From NCBI GenBank assembly GCA_009823395.1, contig CM020507.1, forward strand, positions 11,584,001 to 11,648,000: 64,000 nucleotides of DNA. The letters run 5' to 3'. Positions 1 to 54,526 of this stretch are shown here, one piece after another. The notes beneath the pieces are model-generated. The model saw only the letters and a program-made list of their open reading frames with translations, was not told where the DNA came from and did not search any database. Each line of letters starts with the position of its first letter. Positions within the stretch are counted from its first letter, which is position 1. This DNA comes from Thamnaconus septentrionalis. Lineage: Eukaryota; Chordata; Actinopteri; Tetraodontiformes; Monacanthidae. The position numbers were made by a program, and so were the translations under genes.

Positions 1-2260
1 CGGCGTTAGCGTAAAGCAGAAAGCCGCCCGCTTCTCACTTTTCCGCCGCTCGTTTGTTCGCACGCGGACAGGAGAAGCCGAGCAGATTTTTAACAGTCAC
101 CTAGAAATAGAGTGCGATTAACGTGTCTGTTTTTCACGTTTTTTGCTTTTTTTTGTTCTGTTGTTGGTGGGTGAAGCTCTGAGATTTTCTCAAGTGAAAA
201 TCGGCAATTTACGCGGCGATAAATGATTTCACTGAACTTTGGATTGGTGTTGAGTCGAGCGCCAAAACAGAATCTTTCGTTTTTCTTCCTCTTTGCTTTC
301 CTTTTGACCTTCTCGGTTTTCGCTGATTTCATCCTTTTTAAAAAAATTATTATTATGGATCCAGTAAGGCGAAGACTATACTGCACCACTTATAGACGTT
401 GCAGTTTTTCTCTGCTGTCCCTTAATTAGAGGTGCACACTGTGTCTGTCATCCGTGCCCTTCGCTCTAAAGTCGACCGTACGTTGGCCTGGCCTGCTTTG
501 GCTCATCTTAGCCTCAGCCCACATGGGAAATCCACGCTGATGATGTATAGCTCCATCTACTGAATTAATGCCGGCCTTCCATTAGAAAAATTGCATGACA
601 CAGCTGATACAAGAAGTCGGCGATCACAAAGACGCTGTGACGCAGCACGGTAACGGGCTTATTGGAGAACCTTCATCTACGAACCGTGGAAATTTTCTCC
701 CGCTTGACGGCAGCGTAGCTGGGATGGCGGTCCGCGCCCTGTCACAACGCTTTGAAATGATTTGCCACACAAATGTCAATGAGCGTCTGCTCATTTGAAT
801 GCGTAGCGCATTAAAAGGAAGTGATTTAGATGTAATTGCGCGCCGCTCCCCTGCAGTTGCTTTGTCATTTCCAAGTCTCAGAAGAACAGCCCGCATCCAT
901 TGATTTAGCACACTGTAATTACGGCGTGACTGCCGCGAACATGAGAAACAGCGACGCAAGTCTCTGCTTGGAGAGGCTTTAAAAATAAAGAAGAAAAAAA
1001 AAGAAACGCAAGTTCAGTCCACGACGTGCTGCATGCGATTTTCCTCCGCTCTGCTTCTCTGTTTCGTTTTGTCCTTTGCATTGTGGAGTCTGGAAGCGCT
1101 CCACGCTCTGAGACCTCCCTTCAGGAAGCCGCATGTATTTTTAGTTGTCTCATGCCTTTGCCGTCATAATTAGCGTGCGTTTCCCTCATGCAACCCAAGA
1201 AGCTAAAAGAGCTATGGGCACTTGCATTACCGTTACATCATTTACAGTAAGGCAACAAACAGCAGGAACATGATGTGAATTGTACTTTTTTCCCCTTCTT
1301 TCTCCCTATGCTGATCACAGAACATTTTTAACTGGATTCACTTTTCATCCCTGAGGGTGTCTTTCGCGCTGCTGCATCAATGATTCGGAGCCGTGCAGCT
1401 CCTCAGCTGCTTCCTCATATTGATTTTTTTTTGCGATCTCATTATAAAGAACACACCTCTCTGGTGGCCCCGAAATTCATGCAGCTCATTACATGGACTT
1501 GGCATCCAGTGTTCATTAACTTATGCTCCGTTGTGAGAGATGCAAAATCTTTTAGCCCTATTAACATCTCCGGCATTCAAAGGAAACAGCGCTTCCTGTA
1601 CAAAATGTGTGTTTTGGTTGTCAAATGAGGCCACGCGAGTCGCTAAGTGCTGCACGCATGGTGGCAAAATCAAAAATATCAAGTTGAGGAAGGTTAACCA
1701 TTGTAAAATGTAGTCAGAGTTGTAGACCCGTTCCAGTCCCATGTGCGTACAAACCTAAAGGGATTTTGCTTATAGGCTCATAGCTAATTGTTACAGGATA
1801 ATTAGCCTACACCGCTAAGTAGGCTTTGTTGATAATGGAATGAGCATTATGCATATCTGCTTGTTGTTGTTGTTTTTGTTGCAATTCATAGCCGTTGTTC
1901 GCACAATCAGGGATTTATTTGCAGACTTAAACCGTGTTAAACTTAAAGAACGCTTTGAATAGGGAACAGTCATTAAAATACTATTTAAATAATGGGAGTT
2001 AGAAAATGGCCTGCCTTTTCCTACAAATGTAGATCTATTTGTTACACTTTAGTAAAGAAACTGCACTTAAGACTTGATTCTGTAAGCGAGAGCTGGCTTG
2101 AGGGAAGGATTTCATTTCCTATTAGAGATAAGACTCGCCATCGGCTTGTGTGTTATCGTGAGTGTCTTACAGCTAGTTAGCAGCGGACCAGTGCTGATTG
2201 GCTTGACTGTAACAAGGTTAAAACACAGAGCCAGTAGTGTCCTGAGGGTTTACAGCTCCC

Positions 2261-2282
2261 CACCACCACCACCACCACCACC
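2261..2282 (+). repeat. (CAC)n
   Basis: Seven CAC/ACC triplets in a row. Confidence 0.9.
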
Positions 2283-5200
2283 TTTTTAATCATGTCTCCA
2301 TGTGTTTTCTTGAAGGATTTCATTTTCAGCTACTTTGCCTCTTTCTGTAACCTTCTTTTCTTCCAGCTTGTGTTATTTGTCTGCCATGAGACCAAAACAC
2401 AAGGAAGCAATAGCCTTTGTAAGTCACTCCCATGCCATAAATACAGCACTCAAAGCTATTCCTCATACAGTTTGTGACATAATAATATAATAATGCTAGC
2501 GGCAGTTACCATTCCGCTGCCAATGGACATATTGTGGCTGTAATTTGCTGCACATTACGTTACACATTTTCTTTCATACGCTGCTCATGGTCGTCTTAAT
2601 GATCCGCCCGCCAAGCATTGTTGTCTTGTTCATTACTTCAGAGCTGAGAATGAGTTGCAGTATTCCTCCAATATGGTACAAGGAGATAACAACATTCAGG
2701 CAGATTCATTCTGCGCGCTGGCAATATAAGAGTGTCTCTGGCCTGGTGCGCCGTCACGCGGACTGCAGCCGGATTGAATGTCCTGGCTTTATCTGAGATG
2801 ATTCATAATGCTATTGGATATGATGCACTAACACAAAAGAAGATCCTCTGTTATCAGTATCACAACATCACGGGCTAGCGCTGGACACAGCTGTGTTTAC
2901 TTTATTCACTTTCCAATACTAATTTATGTTGCTTTTCATCGAGGAAAATAGAGACAAACAGAGTGGAATGGGATTTATCTGAACAATGGGGACATGTGAA
3001 GTAAGTTAAGAACAGTAAATTGAAGGTAACCAAGAAGGACTGACTGAGAAGGTCAAACATTCCCAACTTAATAAGAAAAAGCGACAGAGAGCGCAGCCGA
3101 GCCTGTGTGCTAGTCCTATGCCTCCACTCTCTCCAGACCAGACCGGACCAGCACATTACTTTAATACAGATTAGCATCATGCTCAGTCAGATCTGATAGG
3201 CTGCGAGCTGTGCAGCAGAAGGCCAGCCGGCCAGTTATCAGCCAGGACACAGGCTCAAACACTTAGCATAATGGAACCTGCGTCAAACCCAAGCCGAATG
3301 TCATTAACCCAAGTGAAAGTATTCTATTAAACAGCAAATGAAATCAGGCTACGTTTGCAGACTCTCGGACTGATAAACATGATAAACTGTGCCGTGCAGC
3401 ATCATGCGCAAGCTAGGATGGCACTGTCATCCAGCTAATGCACTAAATATATTATTATCTCAGGTCTGCTTTGCATCAGCGCTCGGATAATCATGCATTT
3501 TGATGGATCGTTGAAAAGTGGCAGAGTTCAGACTGGCTTCAATGAGTGGCGGGCGGCTGCAGAGCCGGAGACTGCGATGGGCACACAATGAAGGCACAAC
3601 TAGATTGTATCGCACCTTTTTTAAACTCTGAAACGCACCTATTATGGAGGAGCACGGTGCCGTGAGATGTGAAAAACTGCACCAGATGGACACAACAGCA
3701 GAAAGTAATCACACCTCTTATTCAGTCTCTGCAGGCCATCCGCCTGTTTCCTGTGTCTGCTTCTCCACTTCTTTCTGTAACAGGAGGCAAGGACAACAAC
3801 TCAAACAGCTGCATGTGCGCTGAGCGCTGGGGACCACGTTGGTCTTGCACGACCGTCGTGAATTCTTACTAGTTGCCTTGTATTGATCATGACTTCTTCG
3901 TCAAGGTTCGCCAAGAGCGAGGATCTCTATCTTTCCTTCAGCTCTCCTTCAAGCTGTTATATACACAGTTAAAAGCCATTTAGTGAGCCTTTGTTGAATA
4001 TCGACTTTGAGACTTTTCTCATTTGGAGTCTGCGCTTGTCAAGGAAAAAGGTTTGTAACTATCCCGCTCCTGGGCCAGGCGGCTATTGTTTTATTGATTT
4101 CTCATCCTCTTCTACTTGTGGGAAACTACCCAAGAAGCAGAGTCTCTCCTGCCTCTTCCTCTCTCAGATACCCAGACTAATTTCTGCAATGACCCAATGA
4201 ACTTATGCATGAACAACTGCAAGTCTATGAAACTTTTCCCTACTTCCTTCCTTCCTTCCCCCCTTCCTCTCTTCCGTCCTTCCTTCCTGTGTGAACCAAA
4301 TCCTTTTTGTTATTACCCTGTGAAAGATACAGAAAAAATCATTTTAGGGCTCATACATTTTGAATTTGGAAATGCTTTACTTGGAGACTCAGAAATGGCC
4401 CGCTTCGTTTTGCATCTCCCTGATGATGGCTTAGATGCTGTTTACCCAGGACGAGAGCCCGAGGAGGACGTGCTTAACCCAGTTTTTGGAGTCTTATCTT
4501 CCCAGTGCGCTTCACTTCTTCTGTATCAGGCTAGGAATTTCTAAACAGATTGCCATATGTTGTTTTCCACTCCAGAAAAATGCCTTCTTAAGAAACGGTG
4601 CCTTGACCACCTCATCCCACGCCATCCCTTCCCTTCCCCTCAAAAAAAAACTGCAGAGTGAACGTTCCGGGTGTGTATCGTGACGGAGTGTAGCATGGGA
4701 TGGTGCGGAACTGCCTGAAGGCGCCCCGCAGTCGGTCTCGCTAGTGAGAGTTTCCAAGTAAAAAGTGCATTATGCCGTGTGACAGTCTCAACACCCCCAT
4801 CACTGCTCCTCAGGGTGCCGTGCATCAGTCACTGCAGCTCCTCTCTCCCTCACTGTGGAGTTAATGTGGCATTTAGCTCAGTGACATTCTGATTACCCCC
4901 CCTTTTGCTGGTACTTCGCTTGAGTTGCACCGCAGGAGAAACACTGAGTCTTCGTGTTAATATCCTTTAGCGCCCACTGCTCTTTTGACCAGGGTCAAAC
5001 TAAGTACTGGTCGGATAAGTTGGACTCAAAATAACGACACTTCTGTTTTGGTTGGCAGCGGGTAAACAGGTTGATGTCAAATGACTGGAAAGGTAGTGGC
5101 ATTAGACCCCAGAGATAACGAGATGAAGGGAGAAACAGTGAAGGCCAGCTGTGCCTTTCATCAGAGGCCTTTTGCTTTTGCCCAAAACATTCGCTATCAG

Positions 5201-5331
5201 CCGCCTCCAGATTGATTAAGTTGCCCCTGTTGTATCGCAGCCTGTGATGATTGACAGGCCTGGAAAAGGTTTTGATATTTAAATGTGCACGCTCACTCTC
5301 CTTTTTTCAGGGTCAATCTGTTAAGCACCAG

Positions 5332-5332
<1 letters not shown>

Positions 5333-5369
<37 letters not shown>
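5333..5369 (+). repeat. (TG)n microsatellite
   Basis: About 18 TG units. A second TG/GGTG-rich tract follows at 5431-5470. Confidence 0.95.
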
Positions 5370-5372
<3 letters not shown>

Positions 5373-6690
5373 CGGGTGGCTGGAGTTGGGCTTTGTGTTT
5401 GTGTGCAAGGATGAATGTGTGTTGCTAAGTTGTGCGTGTGTGTGTGTGTGTGGTGGTGGGGGTGGGGGGGTCGCTCATAAATGCTTTTTCGCCAGACGAA
5501 ACAGTGGGAGAGTCTCTGCGCTCTCAGCTCTTTTTTCTTTTCCCAGCCCGTCTGCCAGAGATGAAAAGAAATAAGAGACAATGATGACAAGAGTAAGGAT
5601 GGTAATGGGAGGGCTTATGTGGATCCTCAGGCCAGAGTAAGAGGCTATCTTTAGCTGCTCAGCTAGGCTACGCTCGCCACCGTCATGGCTAACACGTACA
5701 CAAAGCAAGTGCTACATGCTGGTTAGCGGTTGCGCTGCCGCTACATTTATTTAGCGCTTCTGCGCGGCTTATACACAGTGTAGCACCAAAGTGGTGCTGC
5801 TTGGTTGGAATGTCGTCATTAACAGCAAATACCAACCTCTGGGCTCGGAGGCTTCAGTGAATCTTTTCTTGCCAGTGAAACTTCAGAATGGGTCTGTGGT
5901 TTAGAAAATGTTGCCAGAGCCTCCCGTCACATGGGCAGCAAATGGATGAAACCTCCGTTTTGAATGAATTATCCATGTGATTTACAATCTGACTCATTGT
6001 GTTATGTCAGCCCCAGTCTGGTGTATCTACTGGCTGAGCGAACCATCACTCTGAAAGCTTTTAGCGCCGCGGAACCAAAGGACATAGCATCTGGAAGTGG
6101 GCTGTAATGAGGAATTACTTTAAGCTTCGGTGGCTGTTGTTTCCTTCATTCCTGTTTTTCTCCCCCGTCTCACATCTTTCAGAGAATGCCTCAGCAGGCA
6201 AACCTGTTCTTGACCTACTTTAAAAACAATGCAGTCAGTTGTTATCTGCCCCCTTCTCCCCGTTGATTTCCACTGGTGGTGAGGTGGGTGTGATGTCAGT
6301 TTACTTTGGATCACTGTCAGACAGCCAGCACTCATTAACCTGCCCCGCTCTTCCCCTTCCTCTCTCTGCCGCTGCTCCCTTTTTCCCTCTTTCCACGGCT
6401 GCTCGTTTTCAACTCTCGCTCCCGTTATCGCATCGTGTTCACTTTTTCCTTCTTACTCCCCCTCCTCCCAAACCTGCGGTACGGTGCGTGTCTGCGGTGC
6501 ATCCTGGGAGGACGGTATCCGTTTGGTCGTGACAGATAATTGTTTCTAATGAATCAGAAGCGCAGCAGCGCGCCGAGGCCCTAATGTCTCCCTTGATCAC
6601 GGAATCAGTTCCGCAGATGGAAACCTTATCTCCAGTCACGGAGCAGCGCGTCTTTGTCGAAGCTGCCGTCGTCGTTGGCGCTTCTTGCAT

Positions 6691-6715
6691 CTCTTCTTCT
6701 TCTTCTTCTTCTTCT
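6691..6715 (+). repeat. (TTC)n
   Basis: About eight TTC units, next to a C-rich run. Confidence 0.9.
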
Positions 6716-9700
6716 CCTCACCCCCCTCCCCCTTCGTCATCCCTTTGGCCCGCTTCCAGCGTCCATCGCTTCTAAAAAAGAAGACGTCGGTCTGTTTCTT
6801 GGCTCGCGGTCCAGCGAGCGGGGCCTCCAGCGACGGGGTGCCACATTCATGTCTGCGTCATTGTCTCCCAATAATCACACCATGATGGATTACCTCCATA
6901 CTGGTATTCATGTGAAAGTCCAGTCTAATGGGGAGAACGGAGGGGAGGGTGGAGAGAGACCAGCGTGCTTTATGTCGGCTGGAGGACTTATTGCGCTGAA
7001 ACGATACGACGCCGTGTTTTCTGCATTTTTCACACTTGTACGTAGATTCCAGCGTGATCATTGCTCACACGCGGATGGTCAGGCTGCTCCTTCCTCACGT
7101 TCTTTCCATTCCTTCCCTCCTCGCGGCCTCCTGTGTCTGGCCAGGCAACTCCTCTCGTCTTCTCCTTTGTGATTTATCTGTCCGGGCCTGACAAGCGTAA
7201 ACACCTGCACCCGGAATCCTCCTCATCTGGGAGGCTGAGGTGTTTGGATGTGTTTCATTTCCCCGCCCTTCCTCCCTCTCCTCCCCCCAACCTCATACAA
7301 TGGATCGATGCTTCACCACAATCTTCCCAGCTTGGTCCCTGCTTGATTTTCACACCTCCTCGCAAAAACGGTTTCCCGTCAGCCCGACCGACGCTGAACA
7401 GGTATTATGGCGGATGATGTTCTTAAAGTCTGTTAGGATAAACAATCTGGTGTTTGTGCGTCTGGGTATAAAATTGTGGTCTGGTGTTGGGGCGGGCGTG
7501 GTGTTCACACGCGAGTGTAACGTCTGTTTTTGTTCAGTCACGCTCTGGCTGTCACCCGCTTCTTAAGTTGCTGTCATTTAATTTTGGTAACCATGACAAA
7601 CAACGAAGATTCTTTTTCTGTGTGTATTTTTTTTTTTGTCCAATCTACTTTTATTCTGGTTTGAAGGGCTCGTTGGGTGTGGAGGCGTGCGGCTGCTTTT
7701 GACTGAGGTTTCTCCCTCCTAATTGTTCGCTGGCTAACACAAATAACTGGAGAAATACTTCAGCATAAAACCGTCTTTTCAGAAAGAGTGTCACAACAAG
7801 TTCTCTGTGATTTGTTTTCTGGAACTACTTCACAATGACGAAATACCTCTGTTTATGGTAATTTGTGTGTAATCGTAATTAAAATTGATTTTCTTTTCTT
7901 TTTTAAAATCTTTGTTTTATCGCGTCTCCAAACTGATGCATGGAAACGCACTGTGTGTTCTCGTGCTGTGCTCACTTTGTGGATGACAAAATTCCAATTG
8001 GAGAGACAAAAAGCAGCGACCAAATGTGATGACTGCACGCTGCCACTAAAGTCCCTCCGCCCAGCTTGGCATTCATGTCGTCTGTAAAACCTTCAGCAGC
8101 AATCTGTGGACATTACCCAGGCGACCAAACAGAAACACAGACAGTCTCCACTTGTAGTGAGGCTGTCAGACAGGGTTTACTAAGAGATGCCCCTTTGAAG
8201 CCTCCGTATCAAACAGACTCGACTATGGTGAGAAGACCCGCCTGCAAGCAGACAAGGAAGTCAAATCAGGGAATATTATTTCTACTGCACAATTTTCGCT
8301 GGCAAGACTCGGGGTGCAATACACTCACAGGTCAGCTGCTCAGATAGAAGCAGCTACATTGCAACAATAAATAACGTGGCAAAATGGAGTTGCAGGGATC
8401 GGTGTTGGAAAGCAACAAACACTCAACTTAATTAGTTGAGCCTTTTTGATGCCCCAGGTGCTTGTTGCACCATGGCACTCCGGTCAGAAAGAGCAAACAC
8501 TGCAGCTTGAAGGGCAACTGGACGTATTTGTGCTCTTGCCCTAACTTAACCTTTCTACTTTAAGATGACCAGGATGACTGAGAACCTTCACAGGCACTGC
8601 AGCTTGAAGTTTTCAAAGACCAACAATGCACTTGCAATGTTCTTGATTGCTTGGCTTAATGCAGGTAACATAAAAATGCCAGTCCTATATTAAACACAAT
8701 TGATATCATCAAAATTTAAACCAAAATGTTAGACATCGTGTCATCAAACAAACTCCCATTCCTTTCTTTCTCCCCCAATCAAAACAGACCATGGCTTCTT
8801 CCTGTCACTCCAGGAAAAAAAAAACACACAAAAAAAATGTGCTACTTTGACTTTGTTTAAACTCTCAGCACCCGTTGCTATAACATGTTGATGCAACCGT
8901 CATTAGTCCTGATGGCGTGTTTATTGTCGGAGCTAATGCAGTTGGCTTTGGCTGCACCCATGGGACTTCTCGGTCTGGGAGAAGCGAGTGGCTCTGATTG
9001 CGGCTCTGTTTTGAGTGGTATTTATTTATCAGCGATGGTTGTGTTTCCCTCCGCGCTTTGCTCCTGCCGGTTTTACGCTGGCGCGCATATATCGTCAGCC
9101 ACAGGCGTTCACGGGGAGCGGGGACAGCGCCGCCCGTTTCTTTATTACCTGCTGGTGGCCTGCCGCCAGCCTCCACCTTGATTAACTCTCCCATTTCTTC
9201 ATTACACACATGAACACACTTAGGCGGACTCGCGTCCAGCCACTTTATCACCGCACGGGAGGTGTGAGGGAAGAGCAGAAAAGGTTTTCATAATGTTGTT
9301 ATCTATTAAAAGCCCAGGTAGGAGGCGTGGGCCACCTCTGTTAGTCTTTATGTCTACTCTGTGGTTGATATCAAAGGGGGAGCGTTTTACAAGAGAGTAA
9401 ATACAGATACTCCAACCTCTGCAAGTGGGGCATTTTCAGTGTATAATATATTGTTGAGGCCTCAGCCTCAATTCCTCATTTTCTGAGTTTTTTTGGTGAG
9501 CGTTTAGAGGCCATTATCTCCGATCGTCTTGTGTGCTAGCTGCTAAACAAACAATACTTAACGGTGCCGTGGTGTCACTCAACTCATTTTCTACTCAATT
9601 TATTACATCTGAATTCGCAGGTAATGAGAATTTTACGCAATTCGAATGCGGCCCTGAAACAGAGGTGGGGTTGTTGGCTGACGTGAGAGCAAATTCTGAA

Positions 9701-10630
9701 ATGACAGCGCTGCGTTTGTATGAAAGAAGACAGGGGGTCAGTGTTCTTCTTCCCTTTGACCCCCGTCTATAGAAAAACTATTGGTCATTTCTTCCTGTTT
9801 ATTAGATTATTGGGTCATGTCTTATTCCTTCCCTTGCTGCTTATTACAACCTCCGTCTACCGTGTGAGCTCCCTCAGGGCTCTGCTTCTCGCTCCTTCCT
9901 GCTCGTCAATCAGTCAATTACCGCCGGCCTTCCAGGTCAAGGTTCGAGCGAAAAACACATTCCAGTTCCAGAGCTTTCCCGTACTGTATGTTCTTCTTCT
10001 TCTTTTTTTTTTTTTTTTTTTGCGCCTTTCAATTTACAATTCAGGCCAGCTCAGAATGTGGAGCGCCAGCGTAAATCATTCAACCTTCCAACCTCGACAG
10101 AGGTGAGGGAAAATCCAGTTAAAGTATATATATTTTTCCCCTCTTAAAACATAGTGTGGGTGTTGTAGTAACCGTCATAGGAAGGAGGGAAAAAAAGACA
10201 ACACTGTAAGTGGAGGAGGAGGAGGAGGAGGCCCAAGGAGCGAGGACAAAGAGGGGGTGGGGGAGGGAAGGGGGGAGGCAGAGCGGCTTGCAAGATCAAG
10301 GTCGTATCCAGGCTTTAGTATTGGTATTCTCCTCAGTGTTAAAGTGATTCTCCCAGTGAATGGTGTTTTCATTCCACCCCTGAATGAGATTCACAGGAGC
10401 ACAGGGAGAGAGAGAGAGAGAGGGAGTGATGACAAAGAGAGGAGAGAGAGAATTCCTCACTCCCCCACTTTTTTTTTCCTTATCCATCCCCCTCTCAGAC
10501 ACACAATGGAGGATGAAAATTCAGCGAGGGATAAACAAGTTTTTATCAAAGTGGAACAAATGAAATTGCATATTTTATTCAATTCCTCATCCCTGAAGCA
10601 TCTCCTGCCATATCTACCCGGCAACATCTC

Positions 10631-10680
10631 ACAGAGAGCGAGAGAGAGCGAGAGAGAGCGAGAGAGAGCGAGAGAGAGCG
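10631..10680 (+). repeat. Decamer tandem repeat AGAGAGAGCG x5
   Basis: Five near-identical 10-bp units, AGAGAGAGCG. Confidence 0.9.
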
Positions 10681-10846
10681 AAAGGACTTGCTTTATGCAA
10701 ATGAAATGCTTTATTCTTGATTAGATTACAGATGCAATAATTGTCCGGGATGATTTATGGGTGTAATTCGTCGCCACAAACTGCAGTGACTAGGCTCGGG
10801 TTGCCATGGTTTACGCAACGAAGACACTACATCAACACTGTTTAGG

Positions 10847-10886
10847 GCAATGCCCATAAAACCTCCGCCCCCTCAGTGGGCATTGC
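10847..10886. other. Inverted repeat with 10-bp arms
   Basis: GCAATGCCCA at 10847-10856 is the exact reverse complement of TGGGCATTGC at 10877-10886, with a 20-nt loop. It lies in an AT-rich non-coding block. Confidence 0.7.
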
Positions 10887-12021
10887 TATGAATTTCATTA
10901 ACAAATTAGCTCGCTGAGGTAATTGTGCTGTCCAGAATCTGCCTAAAGGTTAATAATCACTTAAAGGAATTTCATTTCCTGGAAATGCAGGGCTATGTCC
11001 TGTCGGATTGCTGAGTGTCAGTGGGCGGTGGTCAGGGACGGCAATGAGACAAACAGAAGAGGTTTCAGCCCTCAAGAAACTGCGTGTGAAATTCACCTCA
11101 ATAGACTTTACGAAAACAAACTGCTGTCTACAGAACTAGTGACGTCATGACAGCAAGAGTCGAACGTGATGTGCGTCTCGATCTTCAGCACCTTCCTGAT
11201 TGGCCAGTGGCAACTGCATCTGCGTAGTCTTGATAATGAATTTGCCGGGTGCTGCCTGATACTAATTAAATTATCGCCTTGGTCTAAATTGTAATTCACA
11301 GGGAGGAAAATCATCCCAGAGGTTTTTAGCTCGCTATGCTGGAAGCTAATGAGGATGTGCAGGGAGCCGGTTTGTTTTGGGTTAAACAGGTCTAGTGGTT
11401 AAAAGATATCGTGTGTCGGCCCTTCAGACTGGGTGTCGATCGTAGCCTGCAGTCGTCAGTGGCCATTATGAGCTGGGATGAAGGATGGCTGCCCACCTGT
11501 AGGAAACTGCCAAGTGGGGAAATTAACCACTCGCCGAGCTATTGGGCTGCAGGTCCAGGTAGGGACACTCTCTGCAGCGCACTAATCTCGCCGAGAGCTC
11601 TTTGCTAAGACCCTGTCACTGAGAGGGAGAGCGTTAGCGGGAGAGACTCTCCTTGCTCACTGCCTGACATCGATCTATGACGCATATTAGCGCCCTAATC
11701 CAATTAATTCAGTTGGCTTGCTACGCACCCCGCTTGAGTCATCAAAAATGCATGTGCGGCGTATAAATATATCTCTGTCAGATTGCAATGGGCCGTGCAA
11801 AAATGCATAATACGCTAATTCAGGTGGACCTGAATTGTTTAGACTTTTTTTGCCCACCTGCATTTTCTGTTTCCCTGACAAAGAGCACGGGGAGCGGAGC
11901 GGGGAAAGTAAATCGAGGAGGCAGACAAAAAAAAAGCAGATTTGTTTGACAAACATTTTTCTTCTTCTTCTTTCCTCCCCGTTCCCATCTCCTCCTCTTC
12001 TTCCCACCTCTCCTTGTGAAG

Positions 12022-12129
12022 GCTGAGGTAAATCCGTAGCAGAGGACCAGCAGCAGCAGCAGCAGCAGCGGCAGCAGCAGCGGCAGCAGCAGCGGCAGCA
12101 GCGGCGGCGGCGGCAGTGTTGGTGCGACC
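12022..12129 (+). other. sema6a: Probable 5' UTR part of the start-codon exon
   Basis: A strong pyrimidine tract at about 11953-12016 (C/T-rich, broken only by a few bases) ends in TTGTGAAG. This suggests a splice acceptor at about 12021, with a further non-coding exon upstream. The leader from there to the ATG has no upstream ATG and is dominated by a CAG/CGG triplet tract. A TAG at 12037-12039 is an alternative acceptor. Confidence 0.5.
12048..12116 (+). repeat. (CAG/CGG)n triplet tract in the 5' leader
   Basis: There are 23 consecutive CAG or CGG triplets, ending 13 bases before the start codon. The CGG interruptions are regularly spaced at first (one per three or four CAG) and then become consecutive. 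The tract is not in frame with the ATG. In the mRNA it could form a stable hairpin just before the initiation site. Confidence 0.9.

Positions 12130-54526
<42,397 letters not shown>

Larger units (their letters stand above)
1..12021. other. Upstream region of sema6a, no coding exon recognised
   Basis: Both strands were scanned. The open frames are short, overlap one another on opposite strands, and match nothing I know. The first 150 bases are CpG-rich and could be a promoter or a non-coding first exon, but no motif proves it. The rest holds simple repeats and AT-rich blocks that resemble conserved non-coding DNA. The true first exon of sema6a may be here or upstream of the window. Confidence 0.6.

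Noticed and set aside
5321..5590. Poly-Val-Cys and poly-Thr-His open frames over TG tracts here and at 14309, 16389, 17156, 23455, 28003, 35266, 40282 and 54257
   Set aside because: They are translations of (TG)n or (CA)n microsatellites.
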